Source: CBDCWO01 sp965223405
Lineage (GTDB): Bacteria > Bacteroidota > Bacteroidia > Chitinophagales > Saprospiraceae
Length of the DNA: 64,000 nt
Reading direction: 5' to 3'
NCBI GenBank assembly: GCA_965223405.1
Contig: CBDCWO010000006.1
Coordinates: 4,402,001 to 4,466,000, forward strand
Shown here: piece after piece, positions 28,979-38,057 of the stretch
Layout of the letters: each line of letters opens with the position of its first letter
Numbering within the stretch: position 1 is the stretch's first letter
Notes under the pieces: model-generated
What the model was told of the DNA's origin: nothing
Seen by the model: only the letters and a program-made list of their open reading frames with translations
Database searches by the model: none
Program-made: the position numbers and the translations under genes

Positions 28979-29650
28979 ATGTTATTTTTGTTCCAAGACG
29001 TAGCTGCCATAGATAGCGTAGGATCCCAAAGTGCGCTGGATGTAATAATGGAGAGCGGTACTATGGGTATGGTGATCATGGCGATTTTATTCGTGTTGTT
29101 TGCATTGACCATATACATATTTATCGAACGTTACTTAACGATCAAAAAAGCAGGGCAAATTGATGAAAACTGGATGAATAATATCCGGACTAGTGTTCAA
29201 GCTGGCAATATCGAAGGAGCAAAAGCACTGTGCATGAATACCAATACTCCCATGTCCCGGATGGTAGAAAAAGGATTGCAAAGAATAGGGAAGCCCTTAC
29301 GGGATATTGATGCGGCGATTGAAAATGTTGGAAATCTTGAAGTATTTAGGCTGGAGAAAAACTTATCTCGCCTGGCAAGTATAGCCGGAGCAGCTCCCAT
29401 GATTGGATTCTTTGGTACGGTAACCGGTATGATAATGGCATTTTATAAGATGGCATCGGAACAAAATGTAACGCCTAATCTGTTGGCAGGAGGGATTTAT
29501 CAGGCATTGTTGACTACCGCGGGGGGACTTTTTATTGGGATCATCGCTTTTGTAGGCTACAACTTTTTAGTGTCCAATGTGGAGAAAGTTATTTTCCAAA
29601 TGGAGCGAACTACCGTTGAATTTATGGACTTGTTGCAGGAACCTGCTTAG
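28979..29650 (+). CDS. exbB: MotA/TolQ/ExbB-family proton channel protein
   Basis: 223 residues with three membrane helices (about 27-50, 133-155, 167-195). The last two carry the family core AGAAPMIGFFGTVTGMIMAF and GIYQALLTTAGGLFIGIIAF. It forms the inner-membrane proton channel with ExbD and powers TonB- or TolA-like transducers. ExbD follows 48 bp downstream, then the TonB-like protein, so the whole energy module is in one operon. Naming ExbB rather than TolQ rests on the TonB-like third gene. Confidence 0.9.
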   Translation: MLFLFQDVAAIDSVGSQSALDVIMESGTMGMVIMAILFVLFALTIYIFIERYLTIKKAGQIDENWMNNIRTSVQAGNIEGAKALCMNTNTPMSRMVEKGLQRIGKPLRDIDAAIENVGNLEVFRLEKNLSRLASIAGAAPMIGFFGTVTGMIMAFYKMASEQNVTPNLLAGGIYQALLTTAGGLFIGIIAFVGYNFLVSNVEKVIFQMERTTVEFMDLLQEPA

Positions 29651-29698
29651 TCCGGGGAGTCTCTTTTAAATGGAGTTAATTGAAAAATTAGTTGATTT

Positions 29699-30103
29699 AT
29701 GCCGATTAAGAAAAGAAATAAAGTAAGCGCAGAGTTCAGCATGTCGTCCTTGACGGATATCATCTTTCTCTTGCTCATATTCTTCATGCTTACCTCTTCT
29801 TTAGTAACTCAAAATGCGATTAACTTAAAACTTCCCTCCTCCAGCTCCAAAGTGGTAGCACCTAAATCAATAGCAGTTTCCATTGAAAAAGGAGGTAAGT
29901 TTTATCTGGATGGCAAAAGGATGCCTTGGAGAACTGTGGAGAAAAGTATCCGCAATGCCAAACGGCGTGCTAGTGATCCATCCAGCGTCACGGTGACCAT
30001 CTATGCCGATCAGGATACCGAATGGAAATATATTACACAAATCTATAATTTGGCAATCAGGTTAAATATAAAAGCAGTAGCAGCTACTGTTCCTGAAAGT
30101 TAA
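29699..30103 (+). CDS. exbD: ExbD/TolR-family protein
   Basis: 134 residues. A short basic cytoplasmic N-terminus leads into one membrane helix containing the proton-carrying Asp (SSLTDIIFLLLIFFMLTSS), then a periplasmic domain (IAVSIEKGGKFYLDG..., VTVTIYADQDTEWKYITQIYNLA). This is the standard ExbD/TolR plan and length. It pairs with the channel protein upstream. Confidence 0.92.
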   Translation: MPIKKRNKVSAEFSMSSLTDIIFLLLIFFMLTSSLVTQNAINLKLPSSSSKVVAPKSIAVSIEKGGKFYLDGKRMPWRTVEKSIRNAKRRASDPSSVTVTIYADQDTEWKYITQIYNLAIRLNIKAVAATVPES

Positions 30104-30165
30104 TAATTTGTAAAATAGGTAAGACTTCGTATCTTTTAGTAAATAACTTCGTTCTAACAATAATC

Positions 30166-31086
30166 ATGGATTACAGGGAACAAATATTAATTCAGCAAGA
30201 AGTAGATCACAAGCGTAAAGCCAGAATAATTAGTACGATTGTTAATGCTTTAATATTTGTACTATTGCTTTTACCGTTACTTACATTCCCAGTACCTCCT
30301 CCCGGACAACCCGGATTATTAGTTAGTTTGGGCCTGCCCGACATGGGACAAGGAGATGACAAACCGGATATGCAAAATAAAGAACCGGTGGAGGAAGTAA
30401 AGCCTAAACCAGTTGCTGAAAAGAAACCTGAAGCCACCAAACCGAAACCGACCAAATCAGAACCAGCGAAAGAAAAGAAAATATTGACCACTGATGATCC
30501 CGATGCAGTAGCGATAAAGAAGAAAAAAGCGGAAGAAGACGCGAAACGAAGAGCGGAGAACGAAAAGAAAAGAAAAGAAGCTGAAGCGGAGGCAAAACGA
30601 CAGGCAGAGGAGGAGGCTAAACAAAAAGCTGAAGAAGAAGCTAAGCGCAAAGCCGCCGAGGAGGAAGCCCGCAAACAACAGGAATATGAAGATGCTAAAA
30701 AGCAATACGGCGATTTATTTGGCAAAGGGAAAGGAAAAACCAATACCTCTGGTAATCAGGGTGATCCGAATGGAGATCCGAATGCCTCAAATCTGGAAGG
30801 AATTAGTACCGGTTCCGGAACTATAGGCGGTGGATTAGGTAATCGCGGTGTAGTTTCTGAGCCAGTAATAAAAGACAACAGTCAGAAAAAAGGCAAAGTG
30901 GTAGTTAAAGTCTGCGTTGACGGAAGAGGTACGGTAGTTAGTGCAGAGTATACGCAGAAAGGATCAACTACAACTGATGCGCACCTCAAAAGCATTGCCA
31001 TTCGCAACGCGAAAAAGTTCAAATTTACCAAAAGTACGATCGACAAACAGTGCGGAACCATAACTATAGATTTTAGAGTAAGGTAA
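30166..31086 (+). CDS. TonB/TolA-like energy transducer
   Basis: 306 residues. One N-terminal membrane helix (about 24-42, IVNALIFVLLLLPLL) is followed by a Pro/Lys stretch (KPKPVAEKKPEATKPKP). A long Lys/Glu/Ala helix (about 115-170, repeats of AEEEAKRKA) comes next, then a Gly/Asn-rich linker, and a C-terminal domain (about 235-306, VVVKVCVDGRGTVVSAEYT...IDFRVR) of TonB/TolA type. The long charged helix resembles TolA, whereas the end resembles TonB. It transmits energy from ExbB-ExbD to outer-membrane receptors, for example the receptor at 47160. Confidence 0.82.
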   Translation: MDYREQILIQQEVDHKRKARIISTIVNALIFVLLLLPLLTFPVPPPGQPGLLVSLGLPDMGQGDDKPDMQNKEPVEEVKPKPVAEKKPEATKPKPTKSEPAKEKKILTTDDPDAVAIKKKKAEEDAKRRAENEKKRKEAEAEAKRQAEEEAKQKAEEEAKRKAAEEEARKQQEYEDAKKQYGDLFGKGKGKTNTSGNQGDPNGDPNASNLEGISTGSGTIGGGLGNRGVVSEPVIKDNSQKKGKVVVKVCVDGRGTVVSAEYTQKGSTTTDAHLKSIAIRNAKKFKFTKSTIDKQCGTITIDFRVR

Positions 31087-31235
31087 TTAGTTGTGAGATT
31101 TGAGTTGTGAGCCCGCCATCAATACCAAAATAAGGAACTAACCAAGTCCAAATCAATTTTCCTCTTGGTTTCAAGTTAATAGTACAATCTTGGACCGCTA
31201 TCCTTCCAAGTTTATCCCCCTTAAGATGGCAGGGG

Positions 31236-31805
31236 TTGGAATTGGCAAGTCACATCACTATGTTACACCTTTTGATCTTCCACGCTGCCAAATAAATTTT
31301 GGCACCTGTGAAAACTAATTTATCTTTTCTGAGTCCCGGGAATACTTTGAGGCGGAATACCTCAAACCACACGGGTTCCGGGTTTGAAATGATGAAAATA
31401 TCCGAAAATACCAATGACAACCATAGGTTGTCCCCCTTGAGGTTAGGGGGCACCTTTTGATCTTCCACGCTGCCAAATAAATTTTGGCACCTGTGAAAAC
31501 TAATTTATCTTTTCTGAGTCCCGGGAATACTTTGAGGCGGAATACCTCAAACCACACGGGTTCCGGGTTTGAAATGATGAAAATATCCGAAAATACGAAT
31601 GACAACCATCAAGGCCAAACCAGGAAAAGCCAGGTTGCCCCCTTGAGGGGCCCTTGAGGGGGCAGGGGGTGGAATTGGCAAGTCACATCACTATGTTACA
31701 CCTTTTGATCTTCCACGCTGCCAAATAAATTTTGGCACCTGTGAAAACTAATTTATCTCTCCTGAGTCCCGGGAATACTTTGAGGCGTCCCACCTCAAAC
31801 CACAC
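31236..31805. repeat. Three-copy intergenic repeat field
   Basis: A block beginning CACCTTTTGATCTTCCACGC occurs at 31266, 31451 and 31699. Copies 1 and 2 are nearly identical over about 155 bp; copy 3 shares the first 100 bp and then diverges. Copies 1 and 3 are also preceded by the same 30-bp string (GGAATTGGCAAGTCACATCA...). GC-rich palindromic text (CCCCCTTGAGG...AGGGGGCA) separates copies. The repeats can be read open on the minus strand, but only because the repeat length allows it, and no protein signature appears. The rest of 31087-31976 shows no gene. Confidence 0.8.
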
Positions 31806-31976
31806 GGGTGTTACTTTAGGCGTCCTCACCTAAAGTCAATAAACGTTGATGGGGAAACCAAATATTTGTCCCTTTTTAGGACATGGGAGATACAGTGTCT
31901 TCTCCTAAACCAGCAAAAAAAGGATGGTGAATAAACTATTCGGCGATATTTATTTCGATAACGAACTCCTGTCTCC

Positions 31977-32549
31977 TTACTCACTCTCTTCTCCCCAGCG
32001 AAAGGATTTAATCTCAAAACCAGCCAATGTCAAAACACGGTCAACAACTGTAGAAACCATTTCCTGTATATTCGCCGGACGACTATAAAACGAAGGGGAT
32101 GCCGGTGCAATGATTGCACCTGTCTTAGACAGAGTGAGCATATTTTTAAGGTGGATTAAATTATACGGAGTTTCCCTGGGAACCAGAATTAATTTTCTCT
32201 TTTCTTTGAGCATCACATCAGCGGCTCTGGTAAGCAGGTTTTCTGACCTGCCTTGAGCAATTCGACCAAGCAACCCCATTGAACATGGACAAATAATCAT
32301 GGCATCGTATGCTGCCGAACCACTGGCAAAAGGAGCGTTAAAGTCTTGACGATCGTAAAAATTGAAGGGATAATCATCAGAATTAATGGAATCAGAGCCA
32401 ATTTCTAATTGCCAATTGGTCAATGCATTTTGTGAATAAGTCACTCCCACTGTTGACCATTGATCTGACATAACGGCAAGTTTATCCATGAGGGCTTTCG
32501 CATATATACTACCACTGGATCCACCAAGGCCAAGTACAATTTTTTTCAC
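31977..32549 (-). CDS. ubiX: Flavin prenyltransferase UbiX
   Basis: 190 residues from a GTG start at 32549 (no closer ATG). Signatures are GLGGSSGSIYAKAL at the flavin site, ICPCSMGLLGRIAQG, and SENLLTRAADVMLKEKRKLILVPRETP, all typical. UbiX adds a dimethylallyl group to FMN to make prenylated FMN for UbiD-type decarboxylases, here probably in quinone synthesis. No ubiD is in the window. Length fits the family. Confidence 0.95.
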   Translation of the reverse strand: MKKIVLGLGGSSGSIYAKALMDKLAVMSDQWSTVGVTYSQNALTNWQLEIGSDSINSDDYPFNFYDRQDFNAPFASGSAAYDAMIICPCSMGLLGRIAQGRSENLLTRAADVMLKEKRKLILVPRETPYNLIHLKNMLTLSKTGAIIAPASPSFYSRPANIQEMVSTVVDRVLTLAGFEIKSFRWGEESE

Positions 32550-32758
32550 GTGTCAAATTTTAATTGTTGTAATAATAAACAATAAATGCGCAAAGAGTTT
32601 GGTCAGGAAGAGTATTGAGTATCATATGAATATTTAATGTAATTTTTATTTATTTGAAAAAAAATTAATTACACATTACGAATAACTGTAATATTATTCT
32701 ATATTTGTTTTACAATCATTTGACATAAACTATATTAGTTATTTATAAAACAAAGAAA

Positions 32759-33148
32759 ATGAGAGGGATATTGATCATATTGGGATTAGTTGTGTTTCAA
32801 ATCAGTAGCATGGCTCAGGAAAAAGCGGCCCTGCCGCTGAAAGATCAAAAGACCACTTCTGTGGTTACTCATCAGGAAGTAGTACAGAAAATGCCGATTT
32901 TAAAAGATGGTCCTTATCATATTACCCATAATCAAACACACAAAAGCATTGAGATTCTAATGGAAAATGCCTTTGACGTGTTGGTATTTACCCTCACCAA
33001 TAAAGATGGTAAACAAGTGAAAGCTAAAGGAACAAAAAAGGACAATTTGTATATCCTTCCTATGGAACATTTGCCAGATGGCAAATATACTTTAAGACTT
33101 AAATCTGCGAATAAAATGTATTTAACTCAAGTTTATCATAGCCGATAA
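32759..33148 (+). CDS. Small secreted protein resembling a stand-alone T9SS C-terminal-like beta domain
   Basis: 129 residues with a signal peptide (ending ISSMAQ). The region 60-129 (FDVLVFTLTNKDGKQV...LPDGKYTLRLKSANKMYLTQVYHS) follows the hydrophobic pattern of type IX secretion sorting domains. There is no large passenger in front, only about 40 residues. The match is by eye and could be generic beta-sandwich. A TATATTTG -7-like box lies at 32700-32707. Function unknown. Confidence 0.55.
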   Translation: MRGILIILGLVVFQISSMAQEKAALPLKDQKTTSVVTHQEVVQKMPILKDGPYHITHNQTHKSIEILMENAFDVLVFTLTNKDGKQVKAKGTKKDNLYILPMEHLPDGKYTLRLKSANKMYLTQVYHSR

Positions 33149-33219
33149 ACTTTCAATCAAGCATGATAATTGAACCTAATTATTTTTAAGCACTTAGGAT
33201 GATAATAGAACCCGGTGGA

Positions 33220-34515
33220 TCACAGTACCTCTGCAACCACAAAGGTACTGCCACCAACAAAAATCAAATCCTTTGCGCAGGCTGTAGCAATTGCTGCAGC
33301 CTTTGCTTTATTCACACTACTGTATGATTTTCCCAGAAGATTATTCTGTCTGGCCATTATTCTCAAATCATCAGCAGGTATTGATCGTGGAACTTTAGCC
33401 GCACAGAAGTAGTACTTTGCTGAGGTGGGTAAAAGGCTTAACAGGCTTGCGACCTCTTTTTCTTTCACCATTCCCCAGACCACATGGAGTTTATCAAAAC
33501 TTAGTGATTCGATTTGTGCAAATACCGCCTTATAACCCTGAGCATTATGGGCGCTATCGCATAATATCCTTACCGGAGACCGTTGAATCCACTGCCACCT
33601 GCCTACATAATACGTATTGTGAATCAGATTTCGCAATCCTTTTAGAATTATGTCTTTATCGATAGACCATAGGGAGGAAAGCTTTTCAATGCCGGCCAAT
33701 ACGGTAGTTATGTTGTTTCGTTGATATAACCCACCTACTTGTACTGACATCTTTTCACACCATGTTTTTTGGTCTTTGCTAACCAAATAATGAGAGTATT
33801 CTTCAGGCTGATCCAACAACTCAAGTTGCCAACAATCCTCAGCAAAAACAATCGGACTCTGATTTTTCTTCGCCGAGTCGATGAATATTTGTCGTACTGT
33901 TGGGGTAACCTTACCAACGACGACCGGTACCTTATGTTTAATGATACCTGCCTTTTCACGAGCTATTTCTTCAACGGTGTTGCCTAAAAACTGTTGATGG
34001 TCTAGGTGTATTCCGGTAATTATAGAAAGCACTGGAGTAACAATATTGGTGGAATCCAGCCTTCCACCTAATCCAGTTTCAATTACTGCCACATCCACTT
34101 TCTGAGATAGGAAGTATGAAAAAGTCATCGCTACCGTTATTTCAAAGAATGAAGGATTCAAATTCGATGCTATCTTGCGAATTCGGTCAACCAAGTAGAT
34201 TACTTCACGCTTTGGGATTAGATCTCCATTGATCTTAACTCTTTCCCTGAAATCGCGAAAGTGAGGTGAGGTATGAAGACCTACTTTTAATCCTTTTTCT
34301 TGCAATATACTGGCTAACATATGAGCTACCGATCCCTTCCCATTAGTTCCGGCAATGTGAACAATCGGGTAGCGGCGATGAGGATTACCCAGATGGTCTA
34401 CCAACTTTTCGATGTTATCTAAACTCCATTTCATTGCCGCCGGACCAATTCGCTGATACATCGGCAATTGAGTATACAACCAATTAAGTGTCATCTCATA
34501 ATTCGTCATTCTCAT
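33220..34515 (-). CDS. folC: Bifunctional folylpolyglutamate synthase / dihydrofolate synthase
   Basis: 431 residues. ATP-binding loop AGTNGKGSVAHML, then LHTSPHFRDFRERVKING, ETGLGGRLDSTN and ITGIHLDHQQFLGNTVEEIAREKAGIIK are all FolC/Mur-ligase-family signatures. It adds glutamate to dihydropteroate and folates in the cytoplasm. An alternative ATG at 34509, two codons in, matches the usual start of Bacteroidota homologues. The last gene of the arcA-ybgC-yihY-folC strand, 65 bp beyond yihY. Confidence 0.95.
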   Translation of the reverse strand: MRMTNYEMTLNWLYTQLPMYQRIGPAAMKWSLDNIEKLVDHLGNPHRRYPIVHIAGTNGKGSVAHMLASILQEKGLKVGLHTSPHFRDFRERVKINGDLIPKREVIYLVDRIRKIASNLNPSFFEITVAMTFSYFLSQKVDVAVIETGLGGRLDSTNIVTPVLSIITGIHLDHQQFLGNTVEEIAREKAGIIKHKVPVVVGKVTPTVRQIFIDSAKKNQSPIVFAEDCWQLELLDQPEEYSHYLVSKDQKTWCEKMSVQVGGLYQRNNITTVLAGIEKLSSLWSIDKDIILKGLRNLIHNTYYVGRWQWIQRSPVRILCDSAHNAQGYKAVFAQIESLSFDKLHVVWGMVKEKEVASLLSLLPTSAKYYFCAAKVPRSIPADDLRIMARQNNLLGKSYSSVNKAKAAAIATACAKDLIFVGGSTFVVAEVL

Positions 34516-34580
34516 TCATTATTTTTATAATCCACTCTTGATTTGCCTTTTGGAAGCAAAAGATGGCACCAACTCTCAGC

Positions 34581-35537
34581 TCACAACTCTTCATTTTTGA
34601 TTATTTCTTTATTCATGACAATACTGGCGTTGAGCTCAAAACCAACCAAAAGTATGAATGCATTAACTTTCATCCAGATCATGGTCACTATAATCGCTCC
34701 AATCGATCCATAGATCTTGTTGTAGTTGCCAAAGTGATCGATAAAATAGGTAACTAGTAATGAGGTTAATATTACCAATCCAGTAGCCAAAGTTGTACCC
34801 GGCGAGAAGAAGTTAAATCTTACCTTAGCGGCAGGTCCGTAGCGGTAAATCATCGAAATGATAAAATAACAGACCACAATCACCAGGATCCAACGGGTTA
34901 TCCATAGTATTTGCAGATTGAGATTCGTGAGTCCGATCTTGGCAAGTAGTACAGTTATCCAACCTTCACCAGCCCCAATTAAAAACAGAATAGCCAGGAT
35001 ACTGATAGTAAATATTAATGTAAGAATCATAGCCACCAGTCTTTGCCTGAAGACAGACCGCTTTCTAAATGCCGTTTGATAGCTTTTTTCAAATCCTTGT
35101 AATACACCCAGCATACCGTTAGAAGCAAAATAAGCGGTAAGAATAAAAGAAATCGACAATAAATCCCCCCTTTGGGATTCAAAGAGCCCAAAAATAATGT
35201 TCTCAAAAATAAATTTATCAGCGGCCTCGGGTAATACCGGTCGTAGTGAGTCGTGTAGTGCAATTAAATATTCCTCGATATTGCTGAGTGGCAAATAAGA
35301 TAACAGAGTAAGAATGAATAAGGATAAGGGAAAAATGGCAAGGAAGAAACTAAAAGCAATGCTATTCGAACGAATATTTAGACTCTCCTTCCGGGTTTCT
35401 TCGATGAAAAATTTCGCGACATGAAAAATACTAATACCTTGAGAACCAGGAAAATGATGATTTTTTGCCCACTTCAGTAGTGTATTGATCAAAGTAAGAT
35501 TCCAAAACCATATTTTAAGTTTTTCAGAATTTTTCAA
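34581..35537 (-). CDS. YihY/BrkB-family multi-pass membrane protein
   Basis: 318 residues, about six membrane helices. Family signatures are RSNSIAFSFFLAIFPLSLFILTLLSYLP, AYFASNGMLGVLQGFEKSY, and YRYGPAAKVRFNFFSPGTTLAT. The family was once called ribonuclease BN by mistake; its role is uncertain (a transporter or lipid role has been proposed). The open frame begins with TTG at 35537 overlapping the ybgC stop (TTGA), and no ATG lies near, so coupled initiation at TTG is my reading. Confidence 0.88.
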   Translation of the reverse strand: MKNSEKLKIWFWNLTLINTLLKWAKNHHFPGSQGISIFHVAKFFIEETRKESLNIRSNSIAFSFFLAIFPLSLFILTLLSYLPLSNIEEYLIALHDSLRPVLPEAADKFIFENIIFGLFESQRGDLLSISFILTAYFASNGMLGVLQGFEKSYQTAFRKRSVFRQRLVAMILTLIFTISILAILFLIGAGEGWITVLLAKIGLTNLNLQILWITRWILVIVVCYFIISMIYRYGPAAKVRFNFFSPGTTLATGLVILTSLLVTYFIDHFGNYNKIYGSIGAIIVTMIWMKVNAFILLVGFELNASIVMNKEIIKNEEL

Positions 35538-35938
35538 CTTTTTTCAATTAGCTCCATGAAAAAATCTGGGGTATCCACTCTACGTAAGGTGTCTTGGTCC
35601 AAAAAACACAGTTTGATTCTGCTAGAATTTAGGAGTTTGGCTTTTTCATTATAAATTTCCGTGAGGAATATTATTGAGAAATTGGATAACTCCTTTAGTG
35701 ATGTGCGTACGGTAAGTAAATCGTCATATCGAGCCGGACGAAGATAGCTTACTTCCATATGGATTACCGGCATGATGACACCGTATACCTCTTCCAAATC
35801 ACGGTATCGAATTCCTAACGATCGCATCAGTTCGACCCTCCCCACTTCGCAGTAGGTGGCATATTGCCCATAATATACGACACCCATTTGGTCTGTCTCG
35901 GCATATCTAACGCGAATTTGAGTTTCGTGTTGAATCAT
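35534..35938 (-). CDS. Acyl-CoA thioesterase, YbgC/FadM family (hotdog fold)
   Basis: 134 residues. The motif RYAETDQMGVVYYGQYATYCEVGR contains the catalytic Asp of 4-hydroxybenzoyl-CoA-type thioesterases, and YLRPARYDDLLTVRTSL follows. It hydrolyses short or medium acyl-CoA thioesters in the cytoplasm. It is 16 bp from arcA and overlaps yihY by 4 bp. Confidence 0.92.
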   Translation of the reverse strand: MIQHETQIRVRYAETDQMGVVYYGQYATYCEVGRVELMRSLGIRYRDLEEVYGVIMPVIHMEVSYLRPARYDDLLTVRTSLKELSNFSIIFLTEIYNEKAKLLNSSRIKLCFLDQDTLRRVDTPDFFMELIEKS

Positions 35939-35954
35939 AAAACTAGATTAATTT

Positions 35955-37214
35955 TTATTCCCTTAAAATGGGACAGGTCATACAATGAGAACCTCCCCGG
36001 GCCCGGGCCAATTCATTCGAGGGTAATGTAATAATAGTATTTTCTATTTCTTCCGGTATTATCGTATGATTTTCAACACCTTTTATTAAATCATAGGCGT
36101 GCAAAATAGTATAACCGGCTGCTTCAAAAGCCTTTTCGGTACGTGGATTCCGATCATAAGTTAATGCCACACCGGGTTTTATGGCCACTAGGTTACAACC
36201 ATCCGTCCATTGTTCACGTTCCTGGTACGGAGATATGCCATTGCCGCTAAAGATGAATTCCATTTCACGGTCAATCTCCCCATGAAAAAAATCTTTTATC
36301 GACGGATAAAAAGCCTCAGCTCCATTTTTACGGTAGACATTTACATAGGAACTTAAACCATCATAGACAATGGGTTTATAGGCAACAATGTGGTGCTCGT
36401 TGATTTGTGTAAATATAGTGTCAATATGCATAAATGAACGCTCATTAGGGATATTCACCTGCACAATATTCTTTATAGTTCCCTTCTTAAATAATACATC
36501 CCTTACCGTATGTATGGTGTGTTGATTGGTTCGTTCACTACATCCAATTAACAGGTAGTCCTCATTAAGTATCATGACATCTCCTCCCTCCAGGCAAATA
36601 GGTTCGCCTCGACGCGATGGTGGAAATTCATTCACGTAGTTAAGATTTATGATGCGGTCATCTTGCCGAACAGGTGAAAATAAAGGATGAGACCAGAAAA
36701 TACAGCGCGTCAAAAAGTTCTCTCGGTACCGAGCAGTTTTGGCCGCTTTGGTAATGATGACCTGATCGTTGATAACTGCAGCGATATCCCGGGTAAAGAT
36801 AAAATTCGGAATTGGATCAAAATATATATAATCCTCTTTAGCATCGTGTCCCGTTATCATTACTTCAGCTAGATGGGCATTATCCCATTTTTTAAACTTT
36901 TCGGCATAGGATGTCGGTAATTCCTCAAAATCGACGATCCATTCGGTAATTAATTCCCTGGTTCCCGGATCATGCTCCAAAGCCTCTGTAAGCAGATCTC
37001 TGACTTCTAAAACGTTATTCTCGCCAATTAATATTTTTAGGATCTTCACGAATAACCGATGTTCTTCGATCATCTGGGGAAGGAACACAATGTCATCGAA
37101 TAGTAACTCGTCCGATCTTTTCGGAGAAACTCTGGAAATTCCACTGTCTGGTTCGTGGACAATGACCGTTTTAAGTCTACCTATTTCTGATTGGACATGT
37201 ACTGATTTATGCAT
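35955..37214 (-). CDS. arcA: Arginine deiminase
   Basis: 419 residues, the usual length. Motifs: EIGRLKTVIVHEP at the start, NFIFTRDIAAVI (substrate Asp), EGGDVMIL, SFMHIDTIFT with the catalytic His, and the nucleophile Cys411 in RGGSHCMTCPILRE at the C-terminus. It converts arginine to citrulline and ammonia. Neither ornithine carbamoyltransferase nor carbamate kinase is next to it, so the full ADI pathway is not present as an operon here. Confidence 0.95.
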   Translation of the reverse strand: MHKSVHVQSEIGRLKTVIVHEPDSGISRVSPKRSDELLFDDIVFLPQMIEEHRLFVKILKILIGENNVLEVRDLLTEALEHDPGTRELITEWIVDFEELPTSYAEKFKKWDNAHLAEVMITGHDAKEDYIYFDPIPNFIFTRDIAAVINDQVIITKAAKTARYRENFLTRCIFWSHPLFSPVRQDDRIINLNYVNEFPPSRRGEPICLEGGDVMILNEDYLLIGCSERTNQHTIHTVRDVLFKKGTIKNIVQVNIPNERSFMHIDTIFTQINEHHIVAYKPIVYDGLSSYVNVYRKNGAEAFYPSIKDFFHGEIDREMEFIFSGNGISPYQEREQWTDGCNLVAIKPGVALTYDRNPRTEKAFEAAGYTILHAYDLIKGVENHTIIPEEIENTIITLPSNELARARGGSHCMTCPILRE

Positions 37215-37284
37215 TTGTTCAAGACTTTTGTGCTGGCAAAATTAAAGAATTATATGGCATCTGCTGATTTGAAAAGTTGATCAT

Positions 37285-37313
37285 TTTGCTTATTGACTTT
37301 TTTCTTACTTTTG
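37285..37313 (+). promoter_or_regulatory. Bacteroidota sigma-70-type promoter for the five-gene ABC/PspA-like operon
   Basis: TTTG at 37285-37288, 17-bp spacer, TACTTTTG at 37306-37313. This matches the phylum's -33 TTTG / -7 TAnnTTTG consensus. The expected transcript start is only about 18 bp before the ATG at 37337, so the in-frame TTG at 37277 cannot be the translation start. Confidence 0.65.
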
Positions 37314-37336
37314 TAGGGCTTTTCAATTTTAATTAT

Positions 37337-38026
37337 ATGCTGAAAAAACTAAAGTCTCTTTTCATAATCGAGGAAGAATCCAAGGGATCGAAGGATACCA
37401 AATCCCAAGTGGATAGAAAGCCCACACGAGCAGCTAAAGAGCAGAAACAGAATACCGGAAATCCTGCGAATAAACCCGTAATTCGTATGGATGAAACCAA
37501 TTTAAAAGGAAAAGTGACCACACGATTCCTCAATATTTTGTTGGGGGCCATGGATAAGAATAATTTGGAGGGATTTGACTATCTCGAGTTTAAACAATCC
37601 TTACAGTCACTTTCCAAGATGGAAATGGATGAGGCAACACAATTTAAATCAGCCTTTGCTATGGCTCAAACCATGGGAGCCGATGCGCAGGCCTTGAAAA
37701 AAACGGCCAATCATTATTTAAAGGTGTTGGCTGATGAGGAACATAAATTTGAAGAGGCCCTGGCAAACCAAAGAGAAAAGCAGATATTAGGAAAAGAACA
37801 GAATTTTAAAACGCTCTCAAAAAAAATAGCAGAAAAAAACGCACAGATTCAAAAAATGAATGAGGAGATTCTGAATGCGAAGAAAAAAATGTCAGCTTTA
37901 GAAGAGGAACTTGCACAAACAAAAATTAAAGTAGAATCAACCAAAAGTGATTTTCAAGTCACATATCAGACTTTAGTCGATCAAATTCAATCAGATATAC
38001 AAAAAATGAATCAATATCTAAAGTAA
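37337..38026 (+). CDS. Cytoplasmic coiled-coil protein, first gene of ABC/PspA-like operon
   Basis: 229 residues from ATG 37337. No signal peptide. Residues 10-55 are a low-complexity charged linker. Residues 60-140 form a helical domain (KVTTRFLNILLGAMDKNN, GFDYLEFKQSLQSL, FKSAFAMAQTMGADAQAL). Residues 140-229 are a continuous coiled coil. No named family comes to mind. It is 31 bp before the second gene and shares its promoter, so it probably works with the membrane coiled coil and the ABC transporter. Confidence 0.75.
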   Translation: MLKKLKSLFIIEEESKGSKDTKSQVDRKPTRAAKEQKQNTGNPANKPVIRMDETNLKGKVTTRFLNILLGAMDKNNLEGFDYLEFKQSLQSLSKMEMDEATQFKSAFAMAQTMGADAQALKKTANHYLKVLADEEHKFEEALANQREKQILGKEQNFKTLSKKIAEKNAQIQKMNEEILNAKKKMSALEEELAQTKIKVESTKSDFQVTYQTLVDQIQSDIQKMNQYLK

Positions 38027-38057
38027 ATTGTTTCATACAAAAAGGAAAAAATTAAGA

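Noticed and set aside
30207..30743. Long Ser/Phe-rich minus-strand frame
   Set aside because: It is the antisense of the Lys/Glu/Ala-rich helix of the TonB-like gene; composition is an artefact of that strand.
31250..31605. Open frames on the minus strand with a repeated peptide
   Set aside because: They exist only because the DNA repeat is open in that frame; no start context, no family, and the frame breaks outside the repeat.
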